Shown piece after piece: positions 18,594-28,063 of a DNA stretch of 64,000 nt. The notes under the pieces were generated by a model. The model searched no databases, had not been told where the DNA came from, and worked only from the letters and a program-made list of their open reading frames with translations. Position 1 is the first letter of the stretch. Each line of letters starts with the position of its first letter. A program made the translations under genes and the position numbers. Origin of the DNA: DATJCV01 sp963707665 (GTDB lineage: Bacteria > Pseudomonadota > Gammaproteobacteria > Burkholderiales > Burkholderiaceae_D); NCBI GenBank assembly GCA_963707665.1, contig CAVPQU010000007.1:1-64000 (forward strand), in the 5' to 3' direction.

Positions 18594-18628
18594 AGATTTT
18601 CCACGATAGCGATACGAGGACCACAGGC

Positions 18629-20251
18629 ATGGAATCTGCGGGCACCTACGACTACATCATCATCGGCGCCGGTAGCGCCGGCTGCGTGCTGGCAAACCGG
18701 CTGACCCAGGATCCGCGAGTTAGCGTGCTGCTGATCGAAGCCGGTGCCAAGGACGATTACGTCTGGATTCATATCCCGGTCGGCTACCTGTATTGCATCA
18801 ATAATCCGCGCACCGACTGGTGTTACCGTACCGAGGCCGATCCGGGTTTGAACGGACGCCAACTGATCTATCCGCGCGGCAAAGTGCTTGGCGGCTGTTC
18901 GTCGATCAACGGCATGATCTATATGCGCGGCCAGGCACGCAACTACGATCATTGGGCGGAATTGACTGGCGATGACAGCTGGCGCTGGGAGCAGGTGTTG
19001 CCGCTGTTCATGAAAAGCGAAGACCATCATGCTGGCAGCACGCCGTTTCATGGCGCCGGCGGTGAGTGGCGAGTCGAAAAGCAGCGGCTGTCGTGGCCCA
19101 TTCTGGATGCGTTTCGCGATGCCGCGGCTGAGGTCGGAATTCCAAAGGTTGCCGATTTCAACCAGGGTGATAATGAAGGTTGCAGCTATTTTGAGGTGAA
19201 TCAAAAGCGTGGAATTCGCTGGAATACCGCCAAGGCTTTCCTGAAACCGGCGCTGCGCCGCGGCAACCTGACCGTGATGACCGGTTGCCAGGTGCGCAGA
19301 CTGAAACTGGAAAGGACGGCACACGGCTTACGCTGTAGCGGCGTCGAATTTGTCGGCGGCGGCAGCGAATGGCAGGCGGAATCGGCACATGAAACCATCC
19401 TTTCGAGCGGCTCGATCGGCAGCGCCCAAATCCTGCAATTATCCGGAATTGGCCCAACGGCCTTATTGCAGCAGCATGGCGTTCCGGTGCAGCTGGACGT
19501 GCCTGGTGTTGGCGAAAATCTGCAGGATCATTTGCAAATCCGCATGGCATTCAAGGTGCGCGGCGCCAAAACCTTGAACACAATGGCCAATAACTGGTTC
19601 GGCAAAATGAAAATCGGTGCCCAGTATGCGCTGTTCCAGAGCGGGCCGATGTCGATGGCGCCGTCGCAACTGGGGGCGTTTGCGCGCTCCGACCCGAGCC
19701 AGCCGGCACCGAATCTGGAATACCACGTGCAACCGCTGTCCCTGGATAAATTCGGCGACCCGCTGCATGCGTTTCCCGCGTTTACCGCCAGCGTGTGTAA
19801 TTTGCGGCCGAGCGCGCGCGGCCACGTTCGGATCGCTTCCGGCGATTACCAAATGGCACCGAAAATCACCACCAATTATCTGAGCACCATGGGCGACCGC
19901 AAAGTAGCGGCCGATGCGTTGACATTAACGCGTAAAATCGTGGCAGCCCCGGCATTGCAAAAATACGCGCCGGAAGAATTCATGCCTGGCCCGCAATTTC
20001 GCAGTGAAGAAGAGCTGGCGCATGCGGCGGGCGATATCGGTACCACCATTTTTCATCCGGTTGGCACCTGCAAGATGGGATCGGACAAGGATCCGGCCGC
20101 GGTCGTTGACAGTCGCTTGCGGGTGAAGGGCGTAGCCGGACTGCGCGTGGTGGATGCCTCGGTGATGCCGCTGATCACTAGCGGCAACACCAATACACCT
20201 ACCATCATGATTGCGGAGAAGGCTGCCAGCATGATTCGCTCTGCGCGCTAG
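18629..20251 (+). CDS. GMC-family FAD oxidoreductase (choline-dehydrogenase-like)
   Basis: A 540-residue glucose-methanol-choline family flavoprotein that oxidises an alcohol to an aldehyde. It has an N-terminal FAD-binding GAGSAG (residues 13-18), the family signature PRGKVLGGCSSINGMIYMRGQ near residues 90-110, and a catalytic pair of His about 476 (FHPVGTCKMG) and Asn about 520 (SGNTNTPT). It is 35 bp downstream of mmsA with its own start at MESAGTYDY. Pairing with an aldehyde dehydrogenase suggests alcohol-to-acid conversion, but the substrate cannot be read from sequence, and choline is not implied by the resemblance. Confidence 0.93.
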   Translation: MESAGTYDYIIIGAGSAGCVLANRLTQDPRVSVLLIEAGAKDDYVWIHIPVGYLYCINNPRTDWCYRTEADPGLNGRQLIYPRGKVLGGCSSINGMIYMRGQARNYDHWAELTGDDSWRWEQVLPLFMKSEDHHAGSTPFHGAGGEWRVEKQRLSWPILDAFRDAAAEVGIPKVADFNQGDNEGCSYFEVNQKRGIRWNTAKAFLKPALRRGNLTVMTGCQVRRLKLERTAHGLRCSGVEFVGGGSEWQAESAHETILSSGSIGSAQILQLSGIGPTALLQQHGVPVQLDVPGVGENLQDHLQIRMAFKVRGAKTLNTMANNWFGKMKIGAQYALFQSGPMSMAPSQLGAFARSDPSQPAPNLEYHVQPLSLDKFGDPLHAFPAFTASVCNLRPSARGHVRIASGDYQMAPKITTNYLSTMGDRKVAADALTLTRKIVAAPALQKYAPEEFMPGPQFRSEEELAHAAGDIGTTIFHPVGTCKMGSDKDPAAVVDSRLRVKGVAGLRVVDASVMPLITSGNTNTPTIMIAEKAASMIRSAR

Positions 20252-20363
20252 GCTTGGATCGGGAAGAATAGTGTTTCTACGTATTGCCGGCTGACTGATA
20301 CAGTGTGTACCATAAGAAAATAAATATAAACACTACATATAAGTAAAAACTCAAGGAGATCCG

Positions 20364-21134
20364 ATGACCGACGTCATCCTGGAGACACGGCATCTGACCA
20401 AGGAATTCAAGGGTTTCACCGCGGTGGACGACGTCAACTTGCAGGTGGAGCGCGGCCAGATTCACGCGTTGATCGGCCCCAACGGGGCTGGCAAGACCAC
20501 CTGCTTTAATCTGTTGACCAAATTCCTGGTGCCGACTACCGGCCAGATCCTGTTCAACGGCCACGACATCACGGCGGCCGCCCCGGCCCAGATTGCGCGC
20601 CAGGGCATCATCCGCTCGTTCCAGATTTCTGCCGTGTTCCCGCGCCTGACCGTGCTGGAGAACGTGCGCATCGGCTTGCAGCGCACGCTGGGCACCTCGT
20701 TTTACTTTTGGCAAAGCGAGAAGAGCCTGAACCGCCTGAATGAGCGCGCGATGCAGTTGCTGGACGAAGTCGGTCTGGCCGACTTCGCCGACACCGTCAC
20801 CGTCGACCTGCCGTATGGCCGGAAACGGGCGCTGGAAATCGCCACCACGCTGGCGATGGAACCGGAATTGATGCTGCTGGACGAACCGACCCAGGGCATG
20901 GGCCATGAAGACGTGAGCCGGGTCACAGCTTTGATCAAACAAGTCTCGGCCGGGCGCACGATTCTGATGGTCGAGCACAATATGAACGTGGTGGCCGGCA
21001 TCTGCGACAAAATCACCGTGCTGCAACGCGGCGCGGTGTTGGCCGAAGGACCGTATGCCGACGTCTCGGCCAACCCGCAAGTGATGGAAGCGTATATGGG
21101 CACCGCGAGCGGTGTTTTGGAAGGAGCGCACTGA
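20364..21134 (+). CDS. livG: branched-chain-type ABC transporter ATP-binding protein (LivG family)
   Basis: One of the two ATPases of a high-affinity ABC importer of the branched-chain amino acid/amide type. It has 256 residues: Walker A GPNGAGKT (38-45), the family's degenerate signature around LPYGRKRALEIA, and Walker B LMLLDEPTQGMG. A good AAGGAGA precedes the ATG, and the 110-bp upstream gap is AT-rich, so a promoter is likely there. Its stop overlaps the start of livF. The substrate is unknown; nearby mmsA and alcohol oxidation genes make a non-leucine substrate quite possible. Confidence 0.92.
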   Translation: MTDVILETRHLTKEFKGFTAVDDVNLQVERGQIHALIGPNGAGKTTCFNLLTKFLVPTTGQILFNGHDITAAAPAQIARQGIIRSFQISAVFPRLTVLENVRIGLQRTLGTSFYFWQSEKSLNRLNERAMQLLDEVGLADFADTVTVDLPYGRKRALEIATTLAMEPELMLLDEPTQGMGHEDVSRVTALIKQVSAGRTILMVEHNMNVVAGICDKITVLQRGAVLAEGPYADVSANPQVMEAYMGTASGVLEGAH

Positions 21135-21886
21135 TGGCGGCCCAGATGGCAGCACAGCCGCAAGCCGTGTCCCGGCCCGCCGCCGCGGCGCTGGAAATCA
21201 CCAACTTGCAAGCCTGGTATGGCGAATCGCACATCCTGCACAACCTGTCGCTGACGGTGGCCCCGGGAGAAGTGGTCACGCTGTTGGGGCGCAACGGTGC
21301 CGGGCGCACCAGCACGTTGCGCGCCATCATGGGCCTGACCGGGCGGCGCACCGGCTCGATCCAGATCGGCGGCGTCGAATCGATCGAACTGCCGACCTAC
21401 CGGATCGCCCACCTCGGTGTCGGCTATTGCCCGGAAGAGCGCGGCATCTTCTCCTCGCTGTCGGCCGAAGAAAACCTGCTGTTGCCGCCCGCGATCTCGA
21501 CCACCGACAAAGGCATGTCGGTCGAGGAAATCTACGACATGTTTCCCAACCTGGCCGAGCGCAAGCACAGCCAGGGCACACGGCTGTCAGGGGGGGAACA
21601 GCAAATGCTGGCGGTGGCGCGCATCCTGCGCACCGGTGCCCGACTCCTGTTGCTGGATGAAATCTCCGAAGGCCTGGCGCCCGTGATCGTGCAGGCGCTG
21701 GCGCGCATGATCACGACCCTGAAGGCGAAAGGCTACACGATCGTCATGGTGGAACAGAATTTCCACTTCGCCGCGCCGCTGGCCGACCGCTTCTACGTGG
21801 TCGAGCATGGCCAGATCGCCTTGAGTTTCGCCGCCGCCGAACTCAAAGCAAAGATGCCCGAACTCAATCAATTGCTGGGGGTTTGA
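21134..21886 (+). CDS. livF: branched-chain-type ABC transporter ATP-binding protein (LivF family)
   Basis: The second ATPase of the importer, 250 residues, overlapping livG. It has signature LSGGEQQM, Walker B LLLLDEISEGLAP and the H-loop region VEQNFHFA. Walker A reads GRNGAGRTS (52-60), with Arg58 where the invariant Lys belongs. I recall the same Lys-to-Arg change in some betaproteobacterial LivF proteins, but could not check. If real, ATP hydrolysis may rest mainly on LivG. An N-terminal extension of about 18 Ala/Gln-rich residues precedes the usual start of the domain. Confidence 0.9.
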   Translation: MAAQMAAQPQAVSRPAAAALEITNLQAWYGESHILHNLSLTVAPGEVVTLLGRNGAGRTSTLRAIMGLTGRRTGSIQIGGVESIELPTYRIAHLGVGYCPEERGIFSSLSAEENLLLPPAISTTDKGMSVEEIYDMFPNLAERKHSQGTRLSGGEQQMLAVARILRTGARLLLLDEISEGLAPVIVQALARMITTLKAKGYTIVMVEQNFHFAAPLADRFYVVEHGQIALSFAAAELKAKMPELNQLLGV

Positions 21887-21935
21887 CTCGCCTGTAAGGG
21901 GGTCGTGTTCTTGTAGTACATAAAAGGAGAAGACA

Positions 21936-23144
21936 ATGAAATTGAAAACCATCACCTTGGCCGTGTCGGCCGCGCTCGCGCTGGGTATTGGCGCATCTGC
22001 ATCGGCGCAAATCTCGAACGACACGATCAAGATCGGCTTCATCAGCGACATGTCGGGCCTGTATTCCGATATCGACGGTGCGGGCGGCGTCGAAGCGATC
22101 AAGATGGCAATTGCCGACATGGGCGGCGCCATCAATGGCAAGAAAATCGAACTGCTCACGGTTGACCACCAGAACAAGGCCGACATCGCCGCTTCCAAGG
22201 CGCGCGAATGGATCGACCAGCAGGGGGTGGACATGATCATCGGCGGCACCAACTCGGCGACCGCTCTGGCCACTGCCAAGGTAATGGCTGAGAAGAAAAA
22301 ACCCTATCTGGCAATCGGTCCCGGCAGTGCCCGCCTGACCAATGAAGAATGCTCGCCGTACACGGTGCACTATGCCTACGACACGGTGGCCTTGGCCAAG
22401 GGCACCGGTTCGGCGGTGGTCAAACAGGGTGGCAAGACCTGGTTCTTCCTGACCGCAGACTATGCCTTCGGTGCCTCGCTGGAAAGCGATACGGCAAAGG
22501 TGGTCAAGGCAGCTGGCGGCACCGTGCTGGGCCAGGTCAAGCACCCCTTGTCGGCCTCGGACTTCTCGTCGTTCCTGTTGCAGGCACAGGCGTCGAAGGC
22601 GCAGATCCTGGGGTTGGCCAATGCCGGCGGCGACACCATCAATTCGATCAAGGCAGCCAACGAGTTCGGCATCACCAAGACCATGAAAATGGCCGGTTTG
22701 CTGATGTTCATCAACGATGTCCACGCACTGGGCCTGAACGCCACCCAGAACATGTACCTGACCGACAGCTGGTACTGGGATCAGAGCCCGGAATCGCGCA
22801 AGTGGGCCAAGCGCTTCTTTGAAAAGATGAAGCGCATGCCGTCCAGCCTGCAGGCAGCCGACTACTCGGTGGCCTATCAATACCTGCAAGCGGTGAAGGC
22901 AATTGGCAGCGATGACGCCGACAAGGTCATGGCCAAGCTGCGCGCGACCAAGTTCAACGACATGTATGTGAAAGATGGCTACTTGCGTCCGGACGGCCGC
23001 GTGGTGCACGACATGTACCTGATGCAGGTGAAAACTCCGGCCGAATCGAAGACGCCGTGGGACTACCTGAAAGTGGCGCAGGTGATTCCGGGCGACCAGG
23101 CGTTTACCACCAAAGCCGAATCAACGTGCGCGCTCTGGAAGTAA
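21936..23144 (+). CDS. periplasmic substrate-binding protein of the ABC transporter (LivJ-like)
   Basis: A 402-residue periplasmic binding protein of the branched-chain amino acid/amide class (type 1 fold). The signal peptide MKLKTITLAVSAALALGIGA with cleavage near ASA-Q starts it, and the mature domain opens IKIGFISDMSGLYSDIDGAGG. Motifs such as GGTNSATALA and DYAFGASLE line the two lobes. An AAGGAGA site lies eight bases upstream. It sits between the ATPase genes and livH and is followed by a strong hairpin terminator, which probably raises binding-protein dosage over the permeases. The ligand is unknown; the family includes amino acids, amides and aromatic acids. Confidence 0.92.
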   Translation: MKLKTITLAVSAALALGIGASASAQISNDTIKIGFISDMSGLYSDIDGAGGVEAIKMAIADMGGAINGKKIELLTVDHQNKADIAASKAREWIDQQGVDMIIGGTNSATALATAKVMAEKKKPYLAIGPGSARLTNEECSPYTVHYAYDTVALAKGTGSAVVKQGGKTWFFLTADYAFGASLESDTAKVVKAAGGTVLGQVKHPLSASDFSSFLLQAQASKAQILGLANAGGDTINSIKAANEFGITKTMKMAGLLMFINDVHALGLNATQNMYLTDSWYWDQSPESRKWAKRFFEKMKRMPSSLQAADYSVAYQYLQAVKAIGSDDADKVMAKLRATKFNDMYVKDGYLRPDGRVVHDMYLMQVKTPAESKTPWDYLKVAQVIPGDQAFTTKAESTCALWK

Positions 23145-23154
23145 GCTAGCCTGT

Positions 23155-23197
23155 GCGGCGCGCGTGTTTCGTTTGACGACCCGCGCGCCGCTTTTTT
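23155..23197 (+). terminator. intra-operon terminator after the binding-protein gene
   Basis: A perfect 10-bp stem GCGGCGCGCG / CGCGCGCCGC followed by six T residues, between the binding-protein gene and livH. The permease genes continue in the same direction, so it probably attenuates and does not fully stop transcription. Confidence 0.9.
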
Positions 23198-23240
23198 CTG
23201 CTTTCTCACCTGTCTTGGGTGATTCCTTTTTCATATAGCC

Positions 23241-24125
23241 ATGGAAATCTTCGGCATACCGCTGCAAGCGATGCTGGGCCAGCTGCTGCTAGGCCTGGTC
23301 AACGGCTCGTTCTATGCGATGCTGTCGCTAGGCTTGGCCGTCATCTTCGGCTTGCTCAACGTCATCAACTTCGCGCACGGGACCCTGTACATGATGGGCG
23401 CCTTCGCCGCCTGGATGGGGTTGACCTATTTCGGGCTGAATTACTGGGTGATGCTAGTGGTCGCACCGCTGGTGGTCGGCCTGTTCGGCATCGTCATTGA
23501 ACGCACCATGCTGCGCTGGCTGTACAAGCTGGACCACCTGTACGGCCTGCTGCTGACGTTTGGCATCACGCTCTTGCTGGAAGGCCTGTTCCGCTCGTTC
23601 TATGGCGTCTCGGGGCAGCCATATGCAGTGCCGGAGGCGCTGGGCGGCGCCACCAACCTCGGTTTCATGATCCTGCCCAACTACCGTGCCTGGGTGGTGC
23701 TGGCCTCGCTGGTGGCTTGCCTGACCAGCTGGTTCGTGATCGAGCGCACGCGCCTGGGCGCCTATCTGCGCGCCGGCACCGAAAACCCGAAACTGGTGGA
23801 AGCGTTCGGCATCAACGTGCCGCTGATGGTGACCCTGACCTTTGGCTTCGGTGCGGCGCTGGCCGCCTTTGCCGGCGTGCTGGCGGCACCGATCATCCAG
23901 GTTTCGCCCTTGATGGGGTCGAATTTGATCATCGTGGTGTTCGCGGTGGTGGTGATCGGCGGCATGGGATCGATCCTGGGCTCGATCGTCACCGGCCTTG
24001 GGCTGGGTGTGATCGAAGGCCTGACCCGGGTGTTTTATCCGGAAGCCTCGTCCACCGTGGTGTTCGTGATCATGGCAATCGTGCTGATGATCCGGCCAGC
24101 CGGACTGTTCGGCAAGGAAAAGTAG
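23241..24125 (+). CDS. livH: branched-chain-type ABC transporter permease (LivH family)
   Basis: A 294-residue inner-membrane permease with about eight membrane segments. LivH family landmarks are the N-terminal GLVNGSFYAMLSLGLAVIFGLLNVINFAHG, the mid-protein ERTRLGAYLRAGTENP cytoplasmic loop that contacts the ATPase, and the C-terminal GGMGSILGSIVTGLGLG. It follows the binding-protein gene after a hairpin and precedes livM by about 90 bp. It is complete, in contrast to livM. Together with livM it would form the translocation channel. Confidence 0.93.
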   Translation: MEIFGIPLQAMLGQLLLGLVNGSFYAMLSLGLAVIFGLLNVINFAHGTLYMMGAFAAWMGLTYFGLNYWVMLVVAPLVVGLFGIVIERTMLRWLYKLDHLYGLLLTFGITLLLEGLFRSFYGVSGQPYAVPEALGGATNLGFMILPNYRAWVVLASLVACLTSWFVIERTRLGAYLRAGTENPKLVEAFGINVPLMVTLTFGFGAALAAFAGVLAAPIIQVSPLMGSNLIIVVFAVVVIGGMGSILGSIVTGLGLGVIEGLTRVFYPEASSTVVFVIMAIVLMIRPAGLFGKEK

Positions 24126-24212
24126 CATGACGGCGCCTGGACTCGCCGCCGCCGTGTCATGCGAGACCAGATTGGTCGATGTGTGTTATTCCCAAGAGGA
24201 TCGGAGCAGTAC

Positions 24213-25185
24213 ATGAACAAGAAAGTCGGTTACGGCATCGCTCTGGTGCTGGCATTGGCGGCGCCGCTGGTGCTCTATCCGGTGTTCCTGATGAAGCTGT
24301 TGTGCTTTGCGCTGTTTGCCTGCGCGTTCAACCTCTTGATCGGCTACACCGGCTTGCTGTCGTTTGGCCACGCGGCCTTCTTTGGCTGGGCGGCGTATAT
24401 CACCGGCTACACGCTGGCGACGCTGGGCTGGCCGACTGAGCTGGGCTTGCTTGCCGGCACTGCGCTGGGCGCGCTGATCGGACTCGGCATGGGGCTGCTT
24501 GGCGATCCGCCGCCAGGGCATCTATTTCACGATGATCACGCTGGCGCTGGCGCAAATGCTGTATTTCGTCGCCCTGCAGGCGCATTTCACCGGTGGCGAG
24601 GATGGCTTGCAAGGGGTGCCGCGCGGCCGCCTGTTCGGCGTGATCGACCTCGGCAACGACTTGATCCTGTACTACGTGGTGTTGGTGATTGCGGTGGCAG
24701 GATTTGCGCTGATCATGCGCACCGTGCATTCGCCGTTCGGCCAGGTGCTGAAGGCGATCAAGGAAAACGAACCGCGCGCGATTTCGCTCGGCTACAACGT
24801 CGATCGCTACAAGCTGCTGGCGTTCGTGCTGTCGGCCGCCTTGTCCGGGCTGGCCGGGGCCACCAAGACGGTGGTGCTGGGCTTTGCGACGCTGACCGAT
24901 GTCCATTGGGCGATGTCGGGGATGGTGGTGCTGATGACGCTGGTGGGCGGCATGGGCACGCTGTCGGGCCCGATCGTCGGTGCCATCATCATCATTGCGC
25001 TGGAAAATCGGCTCGGCAATGTCGGCGATTTCCTGGCCAGTGCCACCAGCATCGAATGGTTCCGGCAGATCGGCCAATCGGTGACGATGGTGATCGGCGC
25101 CATCTTCATCGTCTGCGTGCTGGCGTTCCGGCGCGGGATTGTGGGTGAAATCGTGGCCCGCTGGCCGCGCGCGGCCAAGCGCTAA
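24213..25185 (+). pseudogene. livM: branched-chain-type ABC transporter permease (LivM family), frameshifted
   Basis: A LivM-type permease split between two frames. Residues 1 to about 96 (MNKKVGYGI...GLGMGLL) are read from 24213. From about 24500 the rest (AIRRQGIYFTMITLALAQM...) is in the next frame to 25185. One extra G in CTTGGCGATC at about 24496-24500 explains it, since removing it restores an uninterrupted family-like protein of about 323 residues. All expected membrane segments and the C-terminal GGMGTLSGPIVGA loop are present, so a sequencing error is more likely than gene loss. If the shift is real the importer would be dead. Confidence 0.85.
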
Positions 25186-25193
25186 ACGCAGCG

Positions 25194-25718
25194 ATGGCGT
25201 CGCCCGCGGCTGCCGCTCCCGCGATACGGCGTTTGGTCGAGCGGCTGCAACTGCAGCCGCATCCGGAGGGCGGCTATTACGCCGAAACCTTCCGCGCCCA
25301 CGAGACGATTGCGCACGCGCATTTGCCGGCACGCTTCGGCGGCGACCGTTGCCATTACACGGCGATTTACTTCCTGCTCGATGGACAGGATTTTTCGGCC
25401 TTCCACCGCATTCATTCGGACGAGATCTGGCATTTCTACCAGGGTTGTGCGTTGCATCTCGAGGTGCTGTATCCGGGTGGACGGCATGAGCGGATCCGGC
25501 TCGGCGCCGATCTGGAGCAGGGTGCGCGATTCCAGGTAATGGTGCCGGCCGGCTGCTGGTTCGCAGCGCGGCCCGTGCAGGCCGACGGTTTTGCCCTGGT
25601 CGGTTGCACGGTGGCGCCGGGTTTCGATTTCGCCGACTTCGAGCTGGCGCAGGCCGCCACGCTGGCCGCCATGTATCCGCAGCACACGACGCTGATCCAG
25701 TCGCTATCTCGTAGCTAA
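25194..25718 (+). CDS. cupin-fold protein (DUF985 family)
   Basis: A 174-residue protein of the DUF985/cupin-5 family, single-domain beta-barrels of uncertain function. Recognisable parts are HPEGGYYAETFRA near the N-terminus, TAIYFLLDGQDFSAFHRIHSDEIWHFYQG, and VMVPAGCWFAA towards the end. His residues in FHRIHSDEIWH could hold a metal. The start eight bases after the livM stop suggests co-transcription with the transporter operon. No enzymatic activity can be claimed; a sugar- or nucleotide-isomerase-like cupin role is only a possibility. Confidence 0.88.
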   Translation: MASPAAAAPAIRRLVERLQLQPHPEGGYYAETFRAHETIAHAHLPARFGGDRCHYTAIYFLLDGQDFSAFHRIHSDEIWHFYQGCALHLEVLYPGGRHERIRLGADLEQGARFQVMVPAGCWFAARPVQADGFALVGCTVAPGFDFADFELAQAATLAAMYPQHTTLIQSLSRS

Positions 25719-25741
25719 ATCACCGAGGCGCTGGCGAGTTT

Positions 25742-25803
25742 ATATACTCCCCATGGTGCGACCTCTAGCCGCATACAAAATCACAGATATTGCAGCATAC
25801 TCC
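25742..25803 (-). repeat. paired-box intergenic element, copy B
   Basis: On the minus strand GGAGTATGC (25803-25795) and GGAGTATAT (25750-25742), 53 bp apart, in the convergent gap between the cupin gene and the iron alcohol dehydrogenase. Same boxes and spacing as copies A, C and D. Confidence 0.6.
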
Positions 25804-25885
25804 TGTTGATGCCAGAGGCGCTGCGGACTATCGGGGCGGGCGAGGCGATACCGGTCACGACCATGCCGGATCCGCCTCAGCCATC

Positions 25886-27061
25886 TTATAGCGCCGCGGC
25901 GTAAATCCCATGCACATCGGCGCGCGTCAATTCGCGCGGGTTGTTGGTCAGGAGCCGGGTTTGCAGCATGGCATCGTCGGCCAAGCGGTCAAGGTCTGCT
26001 TCGGCGATGCCGACTTGCCGCAGCCGGGTTTCGATGCCGACTTCCAGTGCCAGCTGCTCCATACTGCTAATCAGCGCCTGGGTGCGCGCCTCGTCGCTGC
26101 CTTGCGCCGCCGGTGCCACGATTTGCGCCAGTTCGGCATACATCGGTGCCGCATGCGAGGCATTGACGCGCAGCACGTGCGGCAACACCAGCGAATTCGA
26201 CAGACCGTGCGGCACATGGAAGATGCCGCCAATCGGGTAAGCCAGCGCGTGTACCGCCGCGCACGGTGCATTGGCGAACGCTTGCCCGGCCAGCATTGCA
26301 CCGAGCAGCATGGCCTGGCGCGCGGCCAGATTACGACCGTCACGGCAAGCAGTCACCAGATTGGCCGACAGCAGGGTCAAGGCTTGGCGCGCCAGCATGT
26401 CGGACAAGGGATTTTTCTTGTGGCGGGTAGTGTACGCCTCGATCGCATGGACCATGGCATCGATGCCGGTGGCTGCGGTCACGCGCGCCGGCAGGCCCAG
26501 CGTCAGTTCGGCATCCAGTACCGCCAGATCGGCGAACAGATGAGGCGAGACGACTCCCATCTTGGTCGTGGCGCCGGTGGTGACGATCGAGATTGGCGTG
26601 ACTTCCGAGCCGGTTCCTGCGGTCGTCGGTACTTGCACCAATGGCAAGTTACGGCCCTGGACCTTGCCGATCCCATACATGGTGTTCAGATCCTGAGTGC
26701 CACCCGCCAGCACGGCGATCAGCTTGGCAACATCCATCGAACTGCCGCCGCCAATGCCGATCACCAGATCGATGCCAGCCCGGCGCGCCGCGTCCGCCGC
26801 GTGTAGCACGACTGCTTCGGGTGGATCGGCCAGGACCTCGGAAAATATTTCAACTGCCAGCCCGGTTTCGCGCAGGTTGGCGATGATGGGTTCGATCAAG
26901 CCGGTTTTCAGGAAGCCGGCATCGGTAACGATCAGGGCTCGCCTGGCAGTGGGGAAATGTTGGCCGATCTGCGAGCCCAGTTGTCGACTCGCTCCAGGTT
27001 CGCAGACGATGTGGGGGACGGTGCTAAAACTGAACGGGGCAAACGTTTGTGGAGTGGTCAT
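25886..27061 (-). CDS. iron-containing alcohol dehydrogenase
   Basis: A 391-residue group III (iron-dependent) alcohol dehydrogenase that interconverts alcohol and aldehyde with NAD(P). The Rossmann-like N-terminal half contains GGGSSMDVAKL (nucleotide binding). The helical C-terminal half carries metal-ligand segments including DAMVHAIEAYTT and HGLSNSLVLPHVLR. The start MTTPQTF is favoured because AAGGA lies seven bases upstream; a start seven codons earlier has none. It is a single gene convergent with the transporter operon. The substrate is unknown; the family spans butanol, 1,3-propanediol and maleylacetate reductases. Confidence 0.92.
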   Translation of the reverse strand: MTTPQTFAPFSFSTVPHIVCEPGASRQLGSQIGQHFPTARRALIVTDAGFLKTGLIEPIIANLRETGLAVEIFSEVLADPPEAVVLHAADAARRAGIDLVIGIGGGSSMDVAKLIAVLAGGTQDLNTMYGIGKVQGRNLPLVQVPTTAGTGSEVTPISIVTTGATTKMGVVSPHLFADLAVLDAELTLGLPARVTAATGIDAMVHAIEAYTTRHKKNPLSDMLARQALTLLSANLVTACRDGRNLAARQAMLLGAMLAGQAFANAPCAAVHALAYPIGGIFHVPHGLSNSLVLPHVLRVNASHAAPMYAELAQIVAPAAQGSDEARTQALISSMEQLALEVGIETRLRQVGIAEADLDRLADDAMLQTRLLTNNPRELTRADVHGIYAAAL

Positions 27062-27261
27062 GGAGCTTCCTTGTACGGCCAAAATCGATGCGTGACGATG
27101 GCATGGATTGCGATAGTGCCATCTTGAAATTTTTTATCCTGTTGCTGTAAGTGCACACTAAAATACGCCCTCGGTACTTGTCAGGCGCATCCTTGTTTCG
27201 ATGCAAAAATAATCATAACTCTTTTTGAAAAAATGCTCTTGATGCGTGGTAAGTGGTAAGT

Positions 27262-28026
27262 ATGCCTGACTATATTTATTTTCTGTCCGCCGCCGCATTT
27301 CTGGGCGGATTGATCGATGCAGTGGTGGGTGGAGGAGGGCTGATTCAGATCCCGGCATTGTTTGCGGTATTGCCGAATGCAGCGCCGGCCAGCCTGCTGG
27401 GCACCAGCAAGCTGGCCGGCGTCTTCGGTACCGCCAGCGCTGCAGTCCATTTTTCACGCCGGATTCGCCTGGCATGGAGTACCGCCGCACCGGCGGCGCT
27501 GACGGCATTCGTATTTGCATTTGCCGGCGCCTATACCGTGACCCGGGTTCCTCCCGATTTTATCCGCAAGATGCTGCCATTCATCTTGTTGGCCGTGGCC
27601 CTGTATACCTATAAGAAAAAAGATTTCGGCAGCTTGCATGCGCCCTTGCATACCGGCATGAAGGAACGGCTGATCGCGGTGCTGGTCGGTGCCGGCATCG
27701 GTTTTTATGATGGTTTTTTCGGTCCCGGCACCGGTAGTTTCCTGGTGTTCCTGTTCGTGCGGTTTTTCGGCTTCAACTTTCTGGGTGCGTCGGCCATCGC
27801 CAAGGTCGTCAATGTTGCATGTAATGTCGCGGCCCTGATCTGGTTTGGTTATAGTGGTCACTTGCTGTGGCAAGTCGGATTGACGATGGCGATATTCAAT
27901 ATCGCCGGATCTTTGGTTGGCAGCCGCTTAGCGATCCGGCATGGCAGTAGTTTCGTGCGCAAGATATTCTTGCTGGTGGTAACGTTGCTGATTGTCAAGA
28001 CTGGTTATGACGCCTTTTTAAAATGA
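27262..28026 (+). CDS. TauE/SafE (TSUP) family membrane permease
   Basis: A 254-residue inner-membrane protein with about eight hydrophobic segments in two repeats, the TSUP/TauE-SafE architecture linked to export of sulfite, sulfoacetate or similar anions. The repeat motifs GGLIDAVVGGGGLIQIPAL (start) and GFYDGFFGPGTGSFLVFLFV (middle) are diagnostic. The ATG at 27262 is chosen over a GTG three codons earlier; the ribosome binding site is weak. Eight bases after its stop lies a perfect parS site. The transported anion cannot be inferred, and no sulfur genes are nearby. Confidence 0.9.
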   Translation: MPDYIYFLSAAAFLGGLIDAVVGGGGLIQIPALFAVLPNAAPASLLGTSKLAGVFGTASAAVHFSRRIRLAWSTAAPAALTAFVFAFAGAYTVTRVPPDFIRKMLPFILLAVALYTYKKKDFGSLHAPLHTGMKERLIAVLVGAGIGFYDGFFGPGTGSFLVFLFVRFFGFNFLGASAIAKVVNVACNVAALIWFGYSGHLLWQVGLTMAIFNIAGSLVGSRLAIRHGSSFVRKIFLLVVTLLIVKTGYDAFLK

Positions 28027-28033
28027 CTGAGTT

Positions 28034-28049
28034 TGTTTCACGTGAAACA
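28034..28049. other. parS: parS centromere site 1
   Basis: TGTTTCACGTGAAACA, a perfect 16-bp palindrome identical to the bacterial chromosomal parS consensus bound by ParB. It lies about 5 kb from parB on the same side of the ATP synthase operon, just before a gene of unknown function. Confidence 0.95.
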
Positions 28050-28063
28050 GTGTCGAAAGGACG

